A DNA stretch of 14,550 bases from an uncultured Clostridia bacterium (GTDB taxonomy: Bacteria; Bacillota; Clostridia; Christensenellales; UBA1242), in the NCBI GenBank assembly GCA_905236445.1, contig CAJOPQ010000138.1, forward strand, positions 1-14,550, in the 5' to 3' direction. Of the stretch, positions 1-6,967 are shown in pieces. Under the pieces are notes generated by a model. The model was given only the letters and a program-made list of their open reading frames with translations, was not told the DNA's origin and made no database searches. Positions within the stretch are counted from its first letter, which is position 1, and the number at the start of each line of letters is the position of its first letter. The position numbers were made by a program, and so were the translations under genes.

Positions 1-1
1 A

Positions 2-1291
2 GAAGAAGTTTCTGCCACAAGAGGAACATTAACTGAGCCGGGTAAAAATAGCCCTTATAGAGATAGACCTATCGAGGAAAGTCTACAAATGTTTCGAGAC
101 ATGAGGGCTGGAAAATTTGAGGACGGCAAAGTAACTTTGAGAGCAAAAATAGACATGGCACACCCTAATATGAATATGAGAGATCCAGTAATGTACAGAG
201 TTATGCGTGCCACGCATTACAAGACTGGTGATAAGTGGTGTATTTATCCAATGTATGATTTTGCTCACCCAATGGAAGACGCATTGGAGGGCGTTACATT
301 TAGTCTGTGCGATATTAGTTTCGAAGATCATAGGCCACTATACGATTGGTTTATAGAGCATGCTTGGAAGAAAGAATATCCACCTAGACAGATTGAGTTT
401 AGCAAACTTAATCTGGAGAATGTGCTTCTTGGCAAAAGATATCTAAAAAGATTGGTTAATGAGGGTAAGGTGCTAGGTTGGGACGATCCTAGATATCTAA
501 CTATTGTTGGTATGCGAAGGCGTGGATATACAGCAGAAGCAATCAAAGCGTTTATCAAATCACTTGGATTATCTAAGAGTGACAGCACAATTCCATTTAG
601 CGCATTAGAATATTATGTAAGAAATGACCTTAATCAAGTTGCTACAAGAGCTATGGCAGTATTAGATCCATTAAAAGTTGTAATCACCAACTATTCCGGA
701 TCGGAAATTTGCGAAATGCAGAATAATCCAAATGACGAAAATGCCGGCAACCATACTATGACATTTTCCAACACAATATATATAGACAGCGATGACTTTA
801 GCCTTAACCCTCCACCAAAATATAATAGATTAGTTGTTGGTGGAATGGTAAGACTAAAAGGTGCATACATTATTAAATGTAATGATGTTGTATACAAAGA
901 AGACGGCAGTATAGACCACTTGGTATGCGAATATATTCCTAATTCAAAGAGTGGCAACGACACTAGTGGAATTAAGGTTAAAGGCACAATTCACTTTGTC
1001 TCTGCAGATAACGCCGTTGAGGTAACTATTAGGAATTTCAAAAACTTAATTAAAGACGAATATCTAGATCCATCAAAAGCACTAGCAGATGGTGTAGATG
1101 TAGATGAGATCTTAAATGAAGATTCTTTGACTGAAAGTAAAGCACTGGTTGAGAAATTCTTAACTAATGCTAAGCCAGAAGATAAGTTCCAATTCATGAG
1201 AAAAGGATATTTTACTCTCGACAAAGATTCTACTAAGGACAACCTAATATTTAACAATACTATTTCCTTAAAAGAGGGATTTAAGTTATAA
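2..1291 (+). CDS. glnS: Glutaminyl-tRNA synthetase, C-terminal part (5' end outside window)
   Basis: Class I aminoacyl-tRNA synthetase that charges tRNA-Gln with glutamine in the cytoplasm. The reading frame is open to the left edge, so the first ATG seen at 89 is internal. About 429 residues are present against roughly 550 in the family, so about the first 120 residues, including the HIGH motif, are missing. Recognisable blocks are RGTLTEPGKNSPYRDRP just inside the edge, KWCIYPMYDFAHP, the GWDDPR block, RRRGYT, and RAMAVLDP at the start of the anticodon-binding beta-barrels. The KMSKS loop reads LLGKR (window residues about 142-146), with Gly where Escherichia coli has Ser (MSKR); I believe related Clostridia share this form, but that is from memory. 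The gene is followed directly by its own terminator. GlnRS identity is secure; only the N-terminus is unseen. Confidence 0.97.
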   Translation, partial: EEVSATRGTLTEPGKNSPYRDRPIEESLQMFRDMRAGKFEDGKVTLRAKIDMAHPNMNMRDPVMYRVMRATHYKTGDKWCIYPMYDFAHPMEDALEGVTFSLCDISFEDHRPLYDWFIEHAWKKEYPPRQIEFSKLNLENVLLGKRYLKRLVNEGKVLGWDDPRYLTIVGMRRRGYTAEAIKAFIKSLGLSKSDSTIPFSALEYYVRNDLNQVATRAMAVLDPLKVVITNYSGSEICEMQNNPNDENAGNHTMTFSNTIYIDSDDFSLNPPPKYNRLVVGGMVRLKGAYIIKCNDVVYKEDGSIDHLVCEYIPNSKSGNDTSGIKVKGTIHFVSADNAVEVTIRNFKNLIKDEYLDPSKALADGVDVDEILNEDSLTESKALVEKFLTNAKPEDKFQFMRKGYFTLDKDSTKDNLIFNNTISLKEGFKL

Positions 1292-1292
1292 G

Positions 1293-1330
1293 AAATAACA
1301 CCAGATATCTCTGGTGTTATTTTAATTAAT
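1293..1330 (+). terminator. Rho-independent terminator of glnS
   Basis: A perfect 13-bp inverted repeat (1293-1305 with 1310-1322) closes on a 4-base loop (tatc). It is followed by a T-rich tail. It begins two bases after the glnS stop codon. Confidence 0.9.
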
Positions 1331-1573
1331 TGTTTTTTCATTCTATGAACTTTCCCTAACCTGTTAACAACTTCTTTGAACTCTTTCATCCTCTATTAGT
1401 TGCCCTATGTACAACTACATCGGATAGATCATCATTTTGCTATAGCCTCTACAATACCATTAAGTGCCTATATCTATGTCCAACATTTATCACATTATAT
1501 CTGATCTTGTTACATCTTTCATGCTATATTTTTTTCAACATAAAAAATTTTACAAAATTATTTTATTTTACTT
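1331..1573. other. Intergenic stretch without an intact gene
   Basis: About 240 AT-rich bases lie between the glnS terminator and the radC promoter. No complete gene with a credible ribosome binding site is seen on either strand. On the minus strand short protein-like runs occur (for example DDLSDVVVHRATNRG around 1395-1440, and a run starting MKEFKEVVNRLGK at 1389), but they lie in different frames broken by stops and the second runs into the glnS terminator. They could be chance or the remains of a decayed gene. Confidence 0.4.
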
Positions 1574-1602
1574 TTGCAATTATTCAATACTTTTGCTAAA
1601 AT
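1574..1602 (+). promoter_or_regulatory. Sigma-A type promoter for radC
   Basis: A -35 box TTGCAA (1574-1579) is separated by 17 bases from a -10 box TAAAAT (1597-1602), which is preceded by TGC, an extended -10. The expected transcript start is near 1609, giving a leader of about 25 bases before the radC ATG. Confidence 0.75.
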
Positions 1603-1634
1603 ATATGTAATTAAAAATTTACTTTGAGACAAAG

Positions 1635-2366
1635 ATGGAAGATAAATCAAAAGATAAGAATTTACATTCAGGTCACAGAATTAGAATAAGAGAACGTGCA
1701 AGGAAAGAGGGCTTGCAGAGTTTTACAGAGCATCAGTTATTAGAACTGTTGTTATCTTTCGTTGTAGCAAGAAAAGATACTAACGACCTAGCACACAAAC
1801 TTATCAACGAGTTTGGCAATCTTAATAATGTTCTTAATGCACCGTATAGTGCACTTGTCAACTTCAATGGTCTTGGCGATGCGTCAGCAAGTTTTCTAGA
1901 TTTGCTTCCTGATATAATGGAATATTGCAACAAATTGAGAATCAATGATTCTCAAAAAATAACCAACGCCAAAGAGGCAATAGCTGTAATTACTCCAATA
2001 CTAGAACAAGTTGGTAACGAATACTTAGTTATGCTTCTTATGACTCAGAACGATAAACTAATTCATTACGAAACTATAGCTATAGGAGACAGCGACAGAA
2101 TCACTGTCGACATACAAGAATTGCAATTAAAAGTTGCAAAATACCATGCGAAAAAAGTTATATTTGCACATAATCACCCCGATGGCCATTTTGGACCAAG
2201 TGATAATGATAATGTTTTCACTAAGACTGCATACTTATCTTTGAAGATTCATGGTGTAGAACTTCTTGATCATTATATCTTAACTCCAGATCATTCATTC
2301 TATTCTTATAGGCAATATGGTCTACTTGATAAATTCCAAGCAGAACTAAAAAGCTTACTAGGTTAA
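1635..2366 (+). CDS. radC: RadC family protein (JAB/MPN domain)
   Basis: 243 residues, close to the family's usual 220-230. The N-terminal part (about 1-110) is the helix-hairpin-helix-like RadC region with recognisable blocks GHR.R.R, the LLELLL helix, DTN.LAH and a GLG turn. The C-terminal half is the JAB/MPN metal-binding domain with H179-N-H181-P-D-G and D192, which fits the JAMM pattern H-x-H-x(10)-D that binds a metal ion. RadC proteins were once linked to DNA repair, but their molecular role is unsettled and the name describes family only. The ATG at 1635 is the first start in the frame; its ribosome binding site is weak (gagacaaag). The gene is followed after 12 bases by the RNHCP gene, with a shared terminator, so the two form a small operon. 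Confidence 0.93.
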   Translation: MEDKSKDKNLHSGHRIRIRERARKEGLQSFTEHQLLELLLSFVVARKDTNDLAHKLINEFGNLNNVLNAPYSALVNFNGLGDASASFLDLLPDIMEYCNKLRINDSQKITNAKEAIAVITPILEQVGNEYLVMLLMTQNDKLIHYETIAIGDSDRITVDIQELQLKVAKYHAKKVIFAHNHPDGHFGPSDNDNVFTKTAYLSLKIHGVELLDHYILTPDHSFYSYRQYGLLDKFQAELKSLLG

Positions 2367-2378
2367 AGGGGTGACATA

Positions 2379-2687
2379 ATGAGTTTTAAGAAATTAGATA
2401 GTGGATTCGAATGTATTAATTGTGGCAAGCAAGTTGTACCGTTAAAATATACTAGTCGCAATCATTGTCCATACTGCCTTTGTTCTATACATGTAGACAA
2501 TGATCCGGGCGACAGAGCAAATAATTGTCACGGATTAATGGTGCCAATAGCAATAGAATACAACAGCAAGAAAGGATACATTATTGTGCACAAATGCACA
2601 CATTGTGGTGTCATCAAAAGGAATAAATCGGCTGAAGACGATAATTATGACCTCATACTTAGTATAATGAGTAACACTAGAATTTAA
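2379..2687 (+). CDS. RNHCP domain zinc-ribbon protein
   Basis: 102 residues preceded by a good ribosome binding site (aggggtga, 6 bases before ATG). It carries the block RNHCPYCLCSIHVD that names the RNHCP family, followed by PGDR, a conserved Cys-His-Gly and a second Cys pair. Likely zinc ligands are C12/C15, C30/C33, C50 and H71/C73/C76. These proteins are small cytoplasmic zinc-binding proteins of unknown biochemical role; nucleic acid or ribosome association is only a guess. It sits second in an operon with radC. Family assignment is confident; function is not known. Confidence 0.88.
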   Translation: MSFKKLDSGFECINCGKQVVPLKYTSRNHCPYCLCSIHVDNDPGDRANNCHGLMVPIAIEYNSKKGYIIVHKCTHCGVIKRNKSAEDDNYDLILSIMSNTRI

Positions 2688-2725
2688 AAAAATCACCAAA
2701 TAACTTGTTTGGTGATTTTTCACTA
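2688..2725 (+). terminator. Rho-independent terminator of the radC-RNHCP operon
   Basis: A perfect 13-bp stem (2688-2700 with 2708-2720) with a 7-base loop ends in five T. It begins directly after the RNHCP stop codon. The A/T flanks would let it work in both directions, so it may also stop thyX transcripts arriving on the minus strand. Confidence 0.88.
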
Positions 2726-2856
2726 TAACTACTCTTTTTAATTTCAGATTAATAGAATAATACAAACCAATCCTAATTCAAAATTTAATCATTAATAATT
2801 GATACAATAATAACAATTAGTGTATAGTATTTGTCATAAAGACATACTATTTTGTC

Positions 2857-4023
2857 TTAAATAAACCTTTTTTCAATTATTCCATCTGCAAACATACACT
2901 TAGATGTACATTCGAAATCTGGATAAGTACACCTAGCCCCTTTGCTGAATTGTTTCATTTCATCTGCTCTTGGGTGGTGGTTATTGGTAAGTGCTGTCGT
3001 GTATTCTTGATAAGTTTTAGTAGTCTGTTCATTAATTTCTAATTGCGCACACGAACAACGCCTTTCGTACATCTTAAGAATAAAGTTATCTAGGCTACCA
3101 CATTCATTAATTCTAATGAGTTGACCTTGTGGAAATTTTACCTTTGATATATCTTCTAGCCATTGTCCTATAAGATCATCGTTATCTTTAATTATTGGTG
3201 GAATATAGTATTCTGCAACATCTGGCAACTGAATATTATAACTAATTGTCCTGTGCCTTTGTGCTTGTGCAAGCATTGCAAAAGACGCCTTATAGCTTGT
3301 CTGATATGTATCACTAAATATTTGTTGCATTTCATACTTATATGGATTAATCAGACTCAAATGTCTTAATCTGCCAACATTAGCAAGCGTCTCATCGAAG
3401 TAAGGTGTATTTCTAATCAAATCGCAAAATTCTATCATATATGGTTTTAACATGTTATAGAAATCGTTTTGATTGTCCCTTTGTATTTCTTTTTGAAATA
3501 AAGCATACAAGACATTCAATTGTCTGTAAGATGTAGAATAAATCATTGAAGTTGGAGTAAATACAGATATTAAATATCTTGCATTTTCTTGTGCCAACTT
3601 CTTAATTTTGTTGTCACTGAAGAATTCTGGGAACTTCTCTTGATATTTTTCTCTTATAAGGCTTTCAAATATGCCACACCATTTGTCATATACTTTTTTC
3701 TCGTCATCAGTCATTATCATCTTAGTGTATCTGGCAGACTTCTCGCTAGTGGTATATTCCTTCTCATTATTAAGCACCATAGCCAAAGCTTTTGGTATTT
3801 CTTCTAGATACAAGTTGATTGTCTCGTGTCCAAAAACAGAATGATGCCCATTGCCCTTTGTCAATCCTATCCTTTTTTCTGTTTTTTCTTCTGGTTCTTG
3901 CACAAGGTCAGAAAAAGAGCCAGCCATATAACATACACCTGCAGCATGCCCACTAAAAATTTCTAACTCCTCTTTTGTTGCAATATAATTAGGATGCGTT
4001 GTTGCAATCACACTTATCTTCAT
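2857..4023 (-). CDS. thyX: Flavin-dependent thymidylate synthase, tandem two-domain form
   Basis: ThyX methylates dUMP to dTMP using methylenetetrahydrofolate, FAD and NADPH. I start it at the ATG at 4023 (388 residues) because a ribosome binding site (aaaggtgg) lies 8 bases upstream; an in-frame GTG at 4035 overlaps that site. Ordinary ThyX proteins are about 210-260 residues, so this is long, and it reads as two ThyX-like halves. The N-half (about 1-190) has H61-S62 and E94-x-S96-x-R98-Y99, but N86-E87-K88 where the family has RHR. The C-half (about 215-388) has R256-H257-R258 and the closing block RRCSCAQLEI, but Ile264, Leu266 and Asp268 in place of E, S and R. The tail has a Cys cluster (C365, C372, C376). 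It has its own promoter and no close operon partner. Family assignment is good; the domain interpretation is mine. Confidence 0.9.
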   Translation of the reverse strand: MKISVIATTHPNYIATKEELEIFSGHAAGVCYMAGSFSDLVQEPEEKTEKRIGLTKGNGHHSVFGHETINLYLEEIPKALAMVLNNEKEYTTSEKSARYTKMIMTDDEKKVYDKWCGIFESLIREKYQEKFPEFFSDNKIKKLAQENARYLISVFTPTSMIYSTSYRQLNVLYALFQKEIQRDNQNDFYNMLKPYMIEFCDLIRNTPYFDETLANVGRLRHLSLINPYKYEMQQIFSDTYQTSYKASFAMLAQAQRHRTISYNIQLPDVAEYYIPPIIKDNDDLIGQWLEDISKVKFPQGQLIRINECGSLDNFILKMYERRCSCAQLEINEQTTKTYQEYTTALTNNHHPRADEMKQFSKGARCTYPDFECTSKCMFADGIIEKRFI

Positions 4024-4055
4024 TTGTTTTTCCACCTTTGTAATTTCATCGGTTT

Positions 4056-4083
4056 ATTATATCACAATCTAAAAATTTCTCAA
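4056..4083 (-). promoter_or_regulatory. Promoter for thyX
   Basis: On the minus strand a consensus -10 TATAAT (4061-4056), preceded by TGA as an extended -10, lies 16 bases downstream of TTGAGA (4083-4078). The start site would be near 4049, about 25 bases before the ATG. Confidence 0.7.
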
Positions 4084-4104
4084 AAGTAATCAGTGTGACT
4101 TTGC

Positions 4105-4145
4105 ATAAAAAAAGAACGACAAGCACATTTGCCACCATGTCGTTC
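4105..4145 (-). terminator. Rho-independent terminator of rnr
   Basis: On the minus strand an 8-bp stem GAACGACA / TGTCGTTC (4145-4138 with 4121-4114) with a 16-base loop is followed by a run of seven T. It lies 10 bases beyond the rnr stop codon and just upstream of the thyX promoter. Confidence 0.75.
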
Positions 4146-4155
4146 AAATTTTCTA

Positions 4156-6024
4156 TCAAACTTCTTTTTCTATATTATTTTCTCGTTGCGAAATACTGCT
4201 GTCGTAAGCTTTTATTTTATAGCAATGTCCATTACCTACGCCATCTATAACTACACTTACTTCGTCACCAACCTTATAGAACTTGTTGCCGTGTACATCT
4301 TCCATGCAACAACCATAGTCTGCCGGCAAAGCACTATCAATATATGTTTCAATATCTTCCATAGGAATTAACACATCAACACTATTTCTTATCTCAACCT
4401 CAGTCCCTTTGTTATTGTTATTCATAACTAATCCATGGAACTCTTCGCCAATATGGTCTTTTGCCCACATAGCTGCCAACATCTTGTCATATTCTCTACT
4501 CGCATCGTCTGCATTTCGTTCTGTTTCATTCATTGCTGTGATCATAGATGCAACTTCTTTATAATTAAAAATCGGCACGCCATTGATAATCATTGCCAAC
4601 ATATTCATTTGGTTAACATCATCTGAAATTCTTCTAATAGGCGAAGTTGTATGACCATAGCCACCGAACTTAAGATCATCTCCTTCTACCAAGAATCCAT
4701 ACTTGCTACCTGTTGCTTTGAAAAATTCGCTACGCATTTTGTCTTGTGCTATCTGCCCAATGATTTTGTACACATCTTCTTGTGTTTTGATTCCAAGACC
4801 AGCATGATCCCCTTCTTTGTTGGAATATTTTGCTCTTGTTAACGCTGTTAAAATTGCTCTAGACACAGGTGCTTGAAGATTTGTTCCGTCATATTCGTTA
4901 ATTACTTTTTGTAGACTTGCAATATCAGAATTGATTGGTGTAACAATGTTCATGCCAGCAAGTCTATTAGCGACTCCCTCCATTTTCGCTTTTGCAATCC
5001 CCTCGTGCACTCTAGATACAAATGGAATATCTAACTTTCTGGCAAGATCAAACCATATCTCGTTTGCAAGTATTGCAGTAGACTCTATTACCTTAGTAGA
5101 ATGTGGCTTATCATCATCAACAACATCAATCACTTTTGTTTTGTTTTTGTCTAATACAAAATTACTAACTCTCTCCCTTACATCAAGAGCTCCTCTGTCC
5201 ATTCGCTTTCTCTCTAGAATGTCCGACACTTCATATAGACATCGCAAGCTATCATCAACTGCCTCTCTATCTTTAGGATCGCCAGTCCATTCGAAGTTCG
5301 AATCATCATACATTGCTTGAGCCTGCTTGTAAGTCAATCGTTTCTTAGAATTAATAACAGCAGGTTCTACCATATACTTAACACATTTACCATCTGGTGT
5401 CAATTCTGCCGTTGTACACATAACAAGTCTATCTTCTTTCTCATTCAAAGAACAGATACCGTTAGATAACTTCTCAGGATACATTGGATAGACGAAATCA
5501 CCAAGATATGCACTTGTTCCTCTTTTTACAGCCTCTTTGAATAAAGCACTGTCTTTTGTTACAAACTTGGCAACGTTAGCAATTGCCACCATTAGCACAT
5601 AATTGCCATTTTCCAATTTTTTCGCAAAGACAGCATCGTCATAATCTTTGGCATCATCTGGATCTATAGTAACAAATGGTACATCTCTATAATCTGTACT
5701 ATTTACCATCATGTCCGGAGTTATTTTATCTGGCAACGCATAAGCTTCTTCTTGAGCTCTATCGTTAAACGATCTAAAAAGTTTGTATTTCTTAGCAATA
5801 TGCCTGCCCTCTGGTATAGGATCCAAATTCTTAACTAAGCTTCCCAAGTTTTTCAGACCATTTTTGTTAGATTCCGATTGAATAACTACAGTTTCTCTAG
5901 ACTTCGCAATAGTCTCAAACTGCTTGCTTTGAGGTATATCGTAGATGTTGCCGTTCTTATCGACAAATACATATTTGTTATTAAATTTTTTAACTCTTCC
6001 CATTGGAAAATTGTTCTTTTTCAT
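4156..6024 (-). CDS. rnr: RNase II/RNase R family 3'-5' exoribonuclease, short N-terminus
   Basis: Processive 3'-to-5' exoribonuclease of RNA turnover. 622 residues, shorter than the usual 700-800 of RNase R. A single degenerate cold-shock-like segment is suggested at about 8-50 (GRV...YVFVDKNG); the second cold-shock domain appears missing. The RNB catalytic domain (about 110-440) carries D121, D127, D129 and D130 in TIDPDDAKDYDDA, matching the four metal-binding Asp of the family (D201, D207, D209, D210 of E. coli RNase II), plus a SNGICSLN block and TSPIRR. The last 100 residues look like an S1 domain. Some usually constant positions differ (IANV for IADV, RRIS for RRYP). The ATG at 6024 has a weak binding site; a second in-frame ATG seven codons in is possible. 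It has its own promoter and terminator. The catalytic family is certain; the choice of RNase R over RNase II rests on the Bacillota context. Confidence 0.9.
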   Translation of the reverse strand: MKKNNFPMGRVKKFNNKYVFVDKNGNIYDIPQSKQFETIAKSRETVVIQSESNKNGLKNLGSLVKNLDPIPEGRHIAKKYKLFRSFNDRAQEEAYALPDKITPDMMVNSTDYRDVPFVTIDPDDAKDYDDAVFAKKLENGNYVLMVAIANVAKFVTKDSALFKEAVKRGTSAYLGDFVYPMYPEKLSNGICSLNEKEDRLVMCTTAELTPDGKCVKYMVEPAVINSKKRLTYKQAQAMYDDSNFEWTGDPKDREAVDDSLRCLYEVSDILERKRMDRGALDVRERVSNFVLDKNKTKVIDVVDDDKPHSTKVIESTAILANEIWFDLARKLDIPFVSRVHEGIAKAKMEGVANRLAGMNIVTPINSDIASLQKVINEYDGTNLQAPVSRAILTALTRAKYSNKEGDHAGLGIKTQEDVYKIIGQIAQDKMRSEFFKATGSKYGFLVEGDDLKFGGYGHTTSPIRRISDDVNQMNMLAMIINGVPIFNYKEVASMITAMNETERNADDASREYDKMLAAMWAKDHIGEEFHGLVMNNNNKGTEVEIRNSVDVLIPMEDIETYIDSALPADYGCCMEDVHGNKFYKVGDEVSVVIDGVGNGHCYKIKAYDSSISQRENNIEKEV

Positions 6025-6060
6025 ACTCAGCCAATTCTTAAAATAATTTATACGTTAGTA

Positions 6061-6090
6061 ATTCTATCACACTGTATATAGAAAAATCAA
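6061..6090 (-). promoter_or_regulatory. Promoter for rnr
   Basis: On the minus strand TTGATT (6090-6085), an 18-base spacer and TAGAAT (6066-6061), the latter preceded by TGA as an extended -10. The start would be near 6054, about 30 bases before the ATG. Confidence 0.6.
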
Positions 6091-6162
6091 TACCCATTTT
6101 CGACAAAATATGACATTTTACCTAATGTGACTTTGCCTTATTTGTCACTAGAGTCTTTAAAA

Positions 6163-6233
6163 TCTTATATAGAGACATTAAATGTAATAAATTTACATCT
6201 CCAAAAAATGTGAAATAATGTCTTTGTATAAGA
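6163..6233. repeat. AT-rich compound inverted repeat (possible structured RNA)
   Basis: Outer arms 6163-6169 / 6227-6233 pair over 7 bp. A 3x3 internal loop follows, then 6173-6180 / 6216-6223 pair over 8 bp. Inside, 6182-6187 / 6193-6198 form a 6-bp hairpin with a 5-base loop. It lies in the gap between the rnr promoter and the tRNA region's terminator. Neither strand has a strong T run at the end, so it is not an obvious terminator. The rest of the gap (6091-6279) shows no gene. Confidence 0.4.
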
Positions 6234-6279
6234 TGAGCAGAATACCACAATCACACCTTCCAATCCATTGCCCAAACTT

Positions 6280-6304
6280 AAAAAAAATCCCAATAAAATT
6301 GGGA
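6280..6304 (-). terminator. Rho-independent terminator of the tRNA-Thr unit
   Basis: On the minus strand a 7-bp stem TCCCAAT / ATTGGGA (6304-6298 with 6294-6288) has a 3-base loop and is followed by eight T. It closes the transcript carrying tRNA-Thr and the tRNA-like element. Confidence 0.85.
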
Positions 6305-6308
6305 CTTT

Positions 6309-6450
6309 TAGTGGAGCTGTATAGATTTTCTAGATTAATATGTGGAAAAATCCATAAATTCTAAAGTAGATATTAATCTAAAAAATTATCGGACTCGAAC
6401 CGCCGACCTGATGCTGTAGAGCCGTCAGGCGTCACCCAGCAGGAGGCGTA
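6309..6450 (-). other. tRNA-like element with a long hairpin in place of the acceptor side
   Basis: Directly downstream of tRNA-Thr on the same strand. It contains a 21-base exact copy (6390-6410) of the tRNA's variable/T-arm segment (6471-6491). It also has a 10-base copy (6309-6318) of the tRNA's 3' end with CCA (6455-6464). In the tRNA only six bases separate the equivalent points; here 71 bases do. These hold a hairpin of 17 bp with one G-U (rightmost arm 6387-6371, other arm 6342-6326) and an inner TGGA / TCCA hairpin. The GC-rich 5' part (6411-6450) does not form a normal D arm; a stem CCTGA / TCAGG with a 13-base loop sits where an anticodon arm might be. GCTGGGT near 6441-6435 could pair with ATACAGC near 6322-6316 at six of seven positions. 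It may be a decayed tRNA, an insertion into a tRNA copy, or a structured RNA. Confidence 0.5.
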
Positions 6451-6457
6451 AATATAG

Positions 6458-6533
6458 TGGAGCTAATGGGCGGACTCGAACCGCCGACCTGCTGATTACG
6501 AATCAGCTGCACTACCGACTGTGCTACATTAGC
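6458..6533 (-). tRNA. tRNA-Thr, anticodon CGU, with encoded CCA
   Basis: The minus strand folds into a full cloverleaf. The acceptor is GCTAATG / CATTAGC, the D arm GCAC / GTGC, and the anticodon stem GCTGA / TCAGC with loop TTCGTAA, giving anticodon CGT that reads ACG threonine codons. The variable loop is AGGTC and the T arm GGCGG-TTCGAGT-CCGCC. The discriminator is T, followed by CCA in the DNA. All stems are perfectly paired, so it should be functional. It lies 92 bases downstream of the small unknown gene and upstream of the tRNA-like element and terminator. Confidence 0.96.
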
Positions 6534-6566
6534 ATAATGTGTATATACACCAATTTGTATTAAGTT

Positions 6567-6595
6567 ATTATAGTATTAGTTCATGACTCAATGTT
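6567..6595 (-). promoter_or_regulatory. Possible promoter for tRNA-Thr
   Basis: A consensus -10 TATAAT lies on the minus strand (6572-6567), about 33 bases before the tRNA. The -35 position (6595-6590, AACATT) is poor. A 12-base perfect palindrome, gtgtatatacac, lies between it and the tRNA (6539-6550). The tRNA could instead be read through from the upstream gene, which has no visible terminator. Confidence 0.4.
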
Positions 6596-6625
6596 GTATA
6601 CAAAATCATCTTGCTGTGTCTGATA

Positions 6626-6943
6626 TTACTCTTTTGTCATATCATTACTATTTACTCTATCGTAAAGTTCTATAATTGTATTCCTTGCCCTATCCTCTTT
6701 CGTTGGTTCATCATTTACTCTATTTGCCACAGATTCGTTGGCAATATCATTGATTGCTCCAACTAGCGAATTGACATCTTGTTTTTGTTCAAATAAAAGA
6801 AAATCCATAATGTCTGCATTAAGTTGCATAATCTCGATCAGTGCATCACCATTTGCATCGCCGGTCGACTTGATTTGATCATTCAAAGAATTGACCTTTG
6901 TTGCCTTGTCCATCAATAATTTTGCAACAAACTTTGTGTCCAT
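6626..6943 (-). CDS. Small acidic helical protein of unknown function
   Basis: 105 residues, not recognised. It is accepted as a gene because a ribosome binding site (GGAG in tggagtggtg) precedes the ATG and a near-consensus promoter lies just upstream. The protein has no signal peptide, membrane segment or Cys. It looks largely alpha-helical, with heptad-like hydrophobic spacing (about residues 30-65, ending in DIMDFLLF) and an acidic, polar C-terminal third (ending NSNDMTKE). It is probably cytoplasmic. No terminator lies between it and tRNA-Thr, so both may share a transcript. A role cannot be assigned. Confidence 0.7.
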   Translation of the reverse strand: MDTKFVAKLLMDKATKVNSLNDQIKSTGDANGDALIEIMQLNADIMDFLLFEQKQDVNSLVGAINDIANESVANRVNDEPTKEDRARNTIIELYDRVNSNDMTKE

Positions 6944-6967
6944 ATTTTCACCACTCCACTAGCCCAT

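Noticed and set aside
991..1389. Minus-strand open frame over the end of glnS.
   Set aside because: It runs antisense through glnS and its terminator, and its protein matches nothing I recognise.
2824..2850. Hairpin atagtat / atactat downstream of thyX as a terminator.
   Set aside because: It has a bulge, few G-C pairs and no T run on the minus strand; the stronger hairpin at 2688-2720 is a better candidate to stop thyX transcripts.
4094..6135. The 11-base word tgtgactttgc occurs upstream of both thyX (4094) and rnr (6126) on the same strand.
   Set aside because: Its distance to the two promoters differs and many 11-base repeats are expected by chance in 14.5 kb of AT-rich DNA.
6411..6450. 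Plus-strand similarity to the SRP RNA core (GTCAGG ... AGCAGG).
   Set aside because: The GGAA apical loop and its closing stem are absent, and the plus strand here is the antisense of a tRNA-like element whose terminator is on the minus strand.
6539..6550. 12-base palindrome gtgtatatacac as an operator.
   Set aside because: It is alternating AT-rich sequence that is easily self-complementary, and no regulator is suggested nearby.
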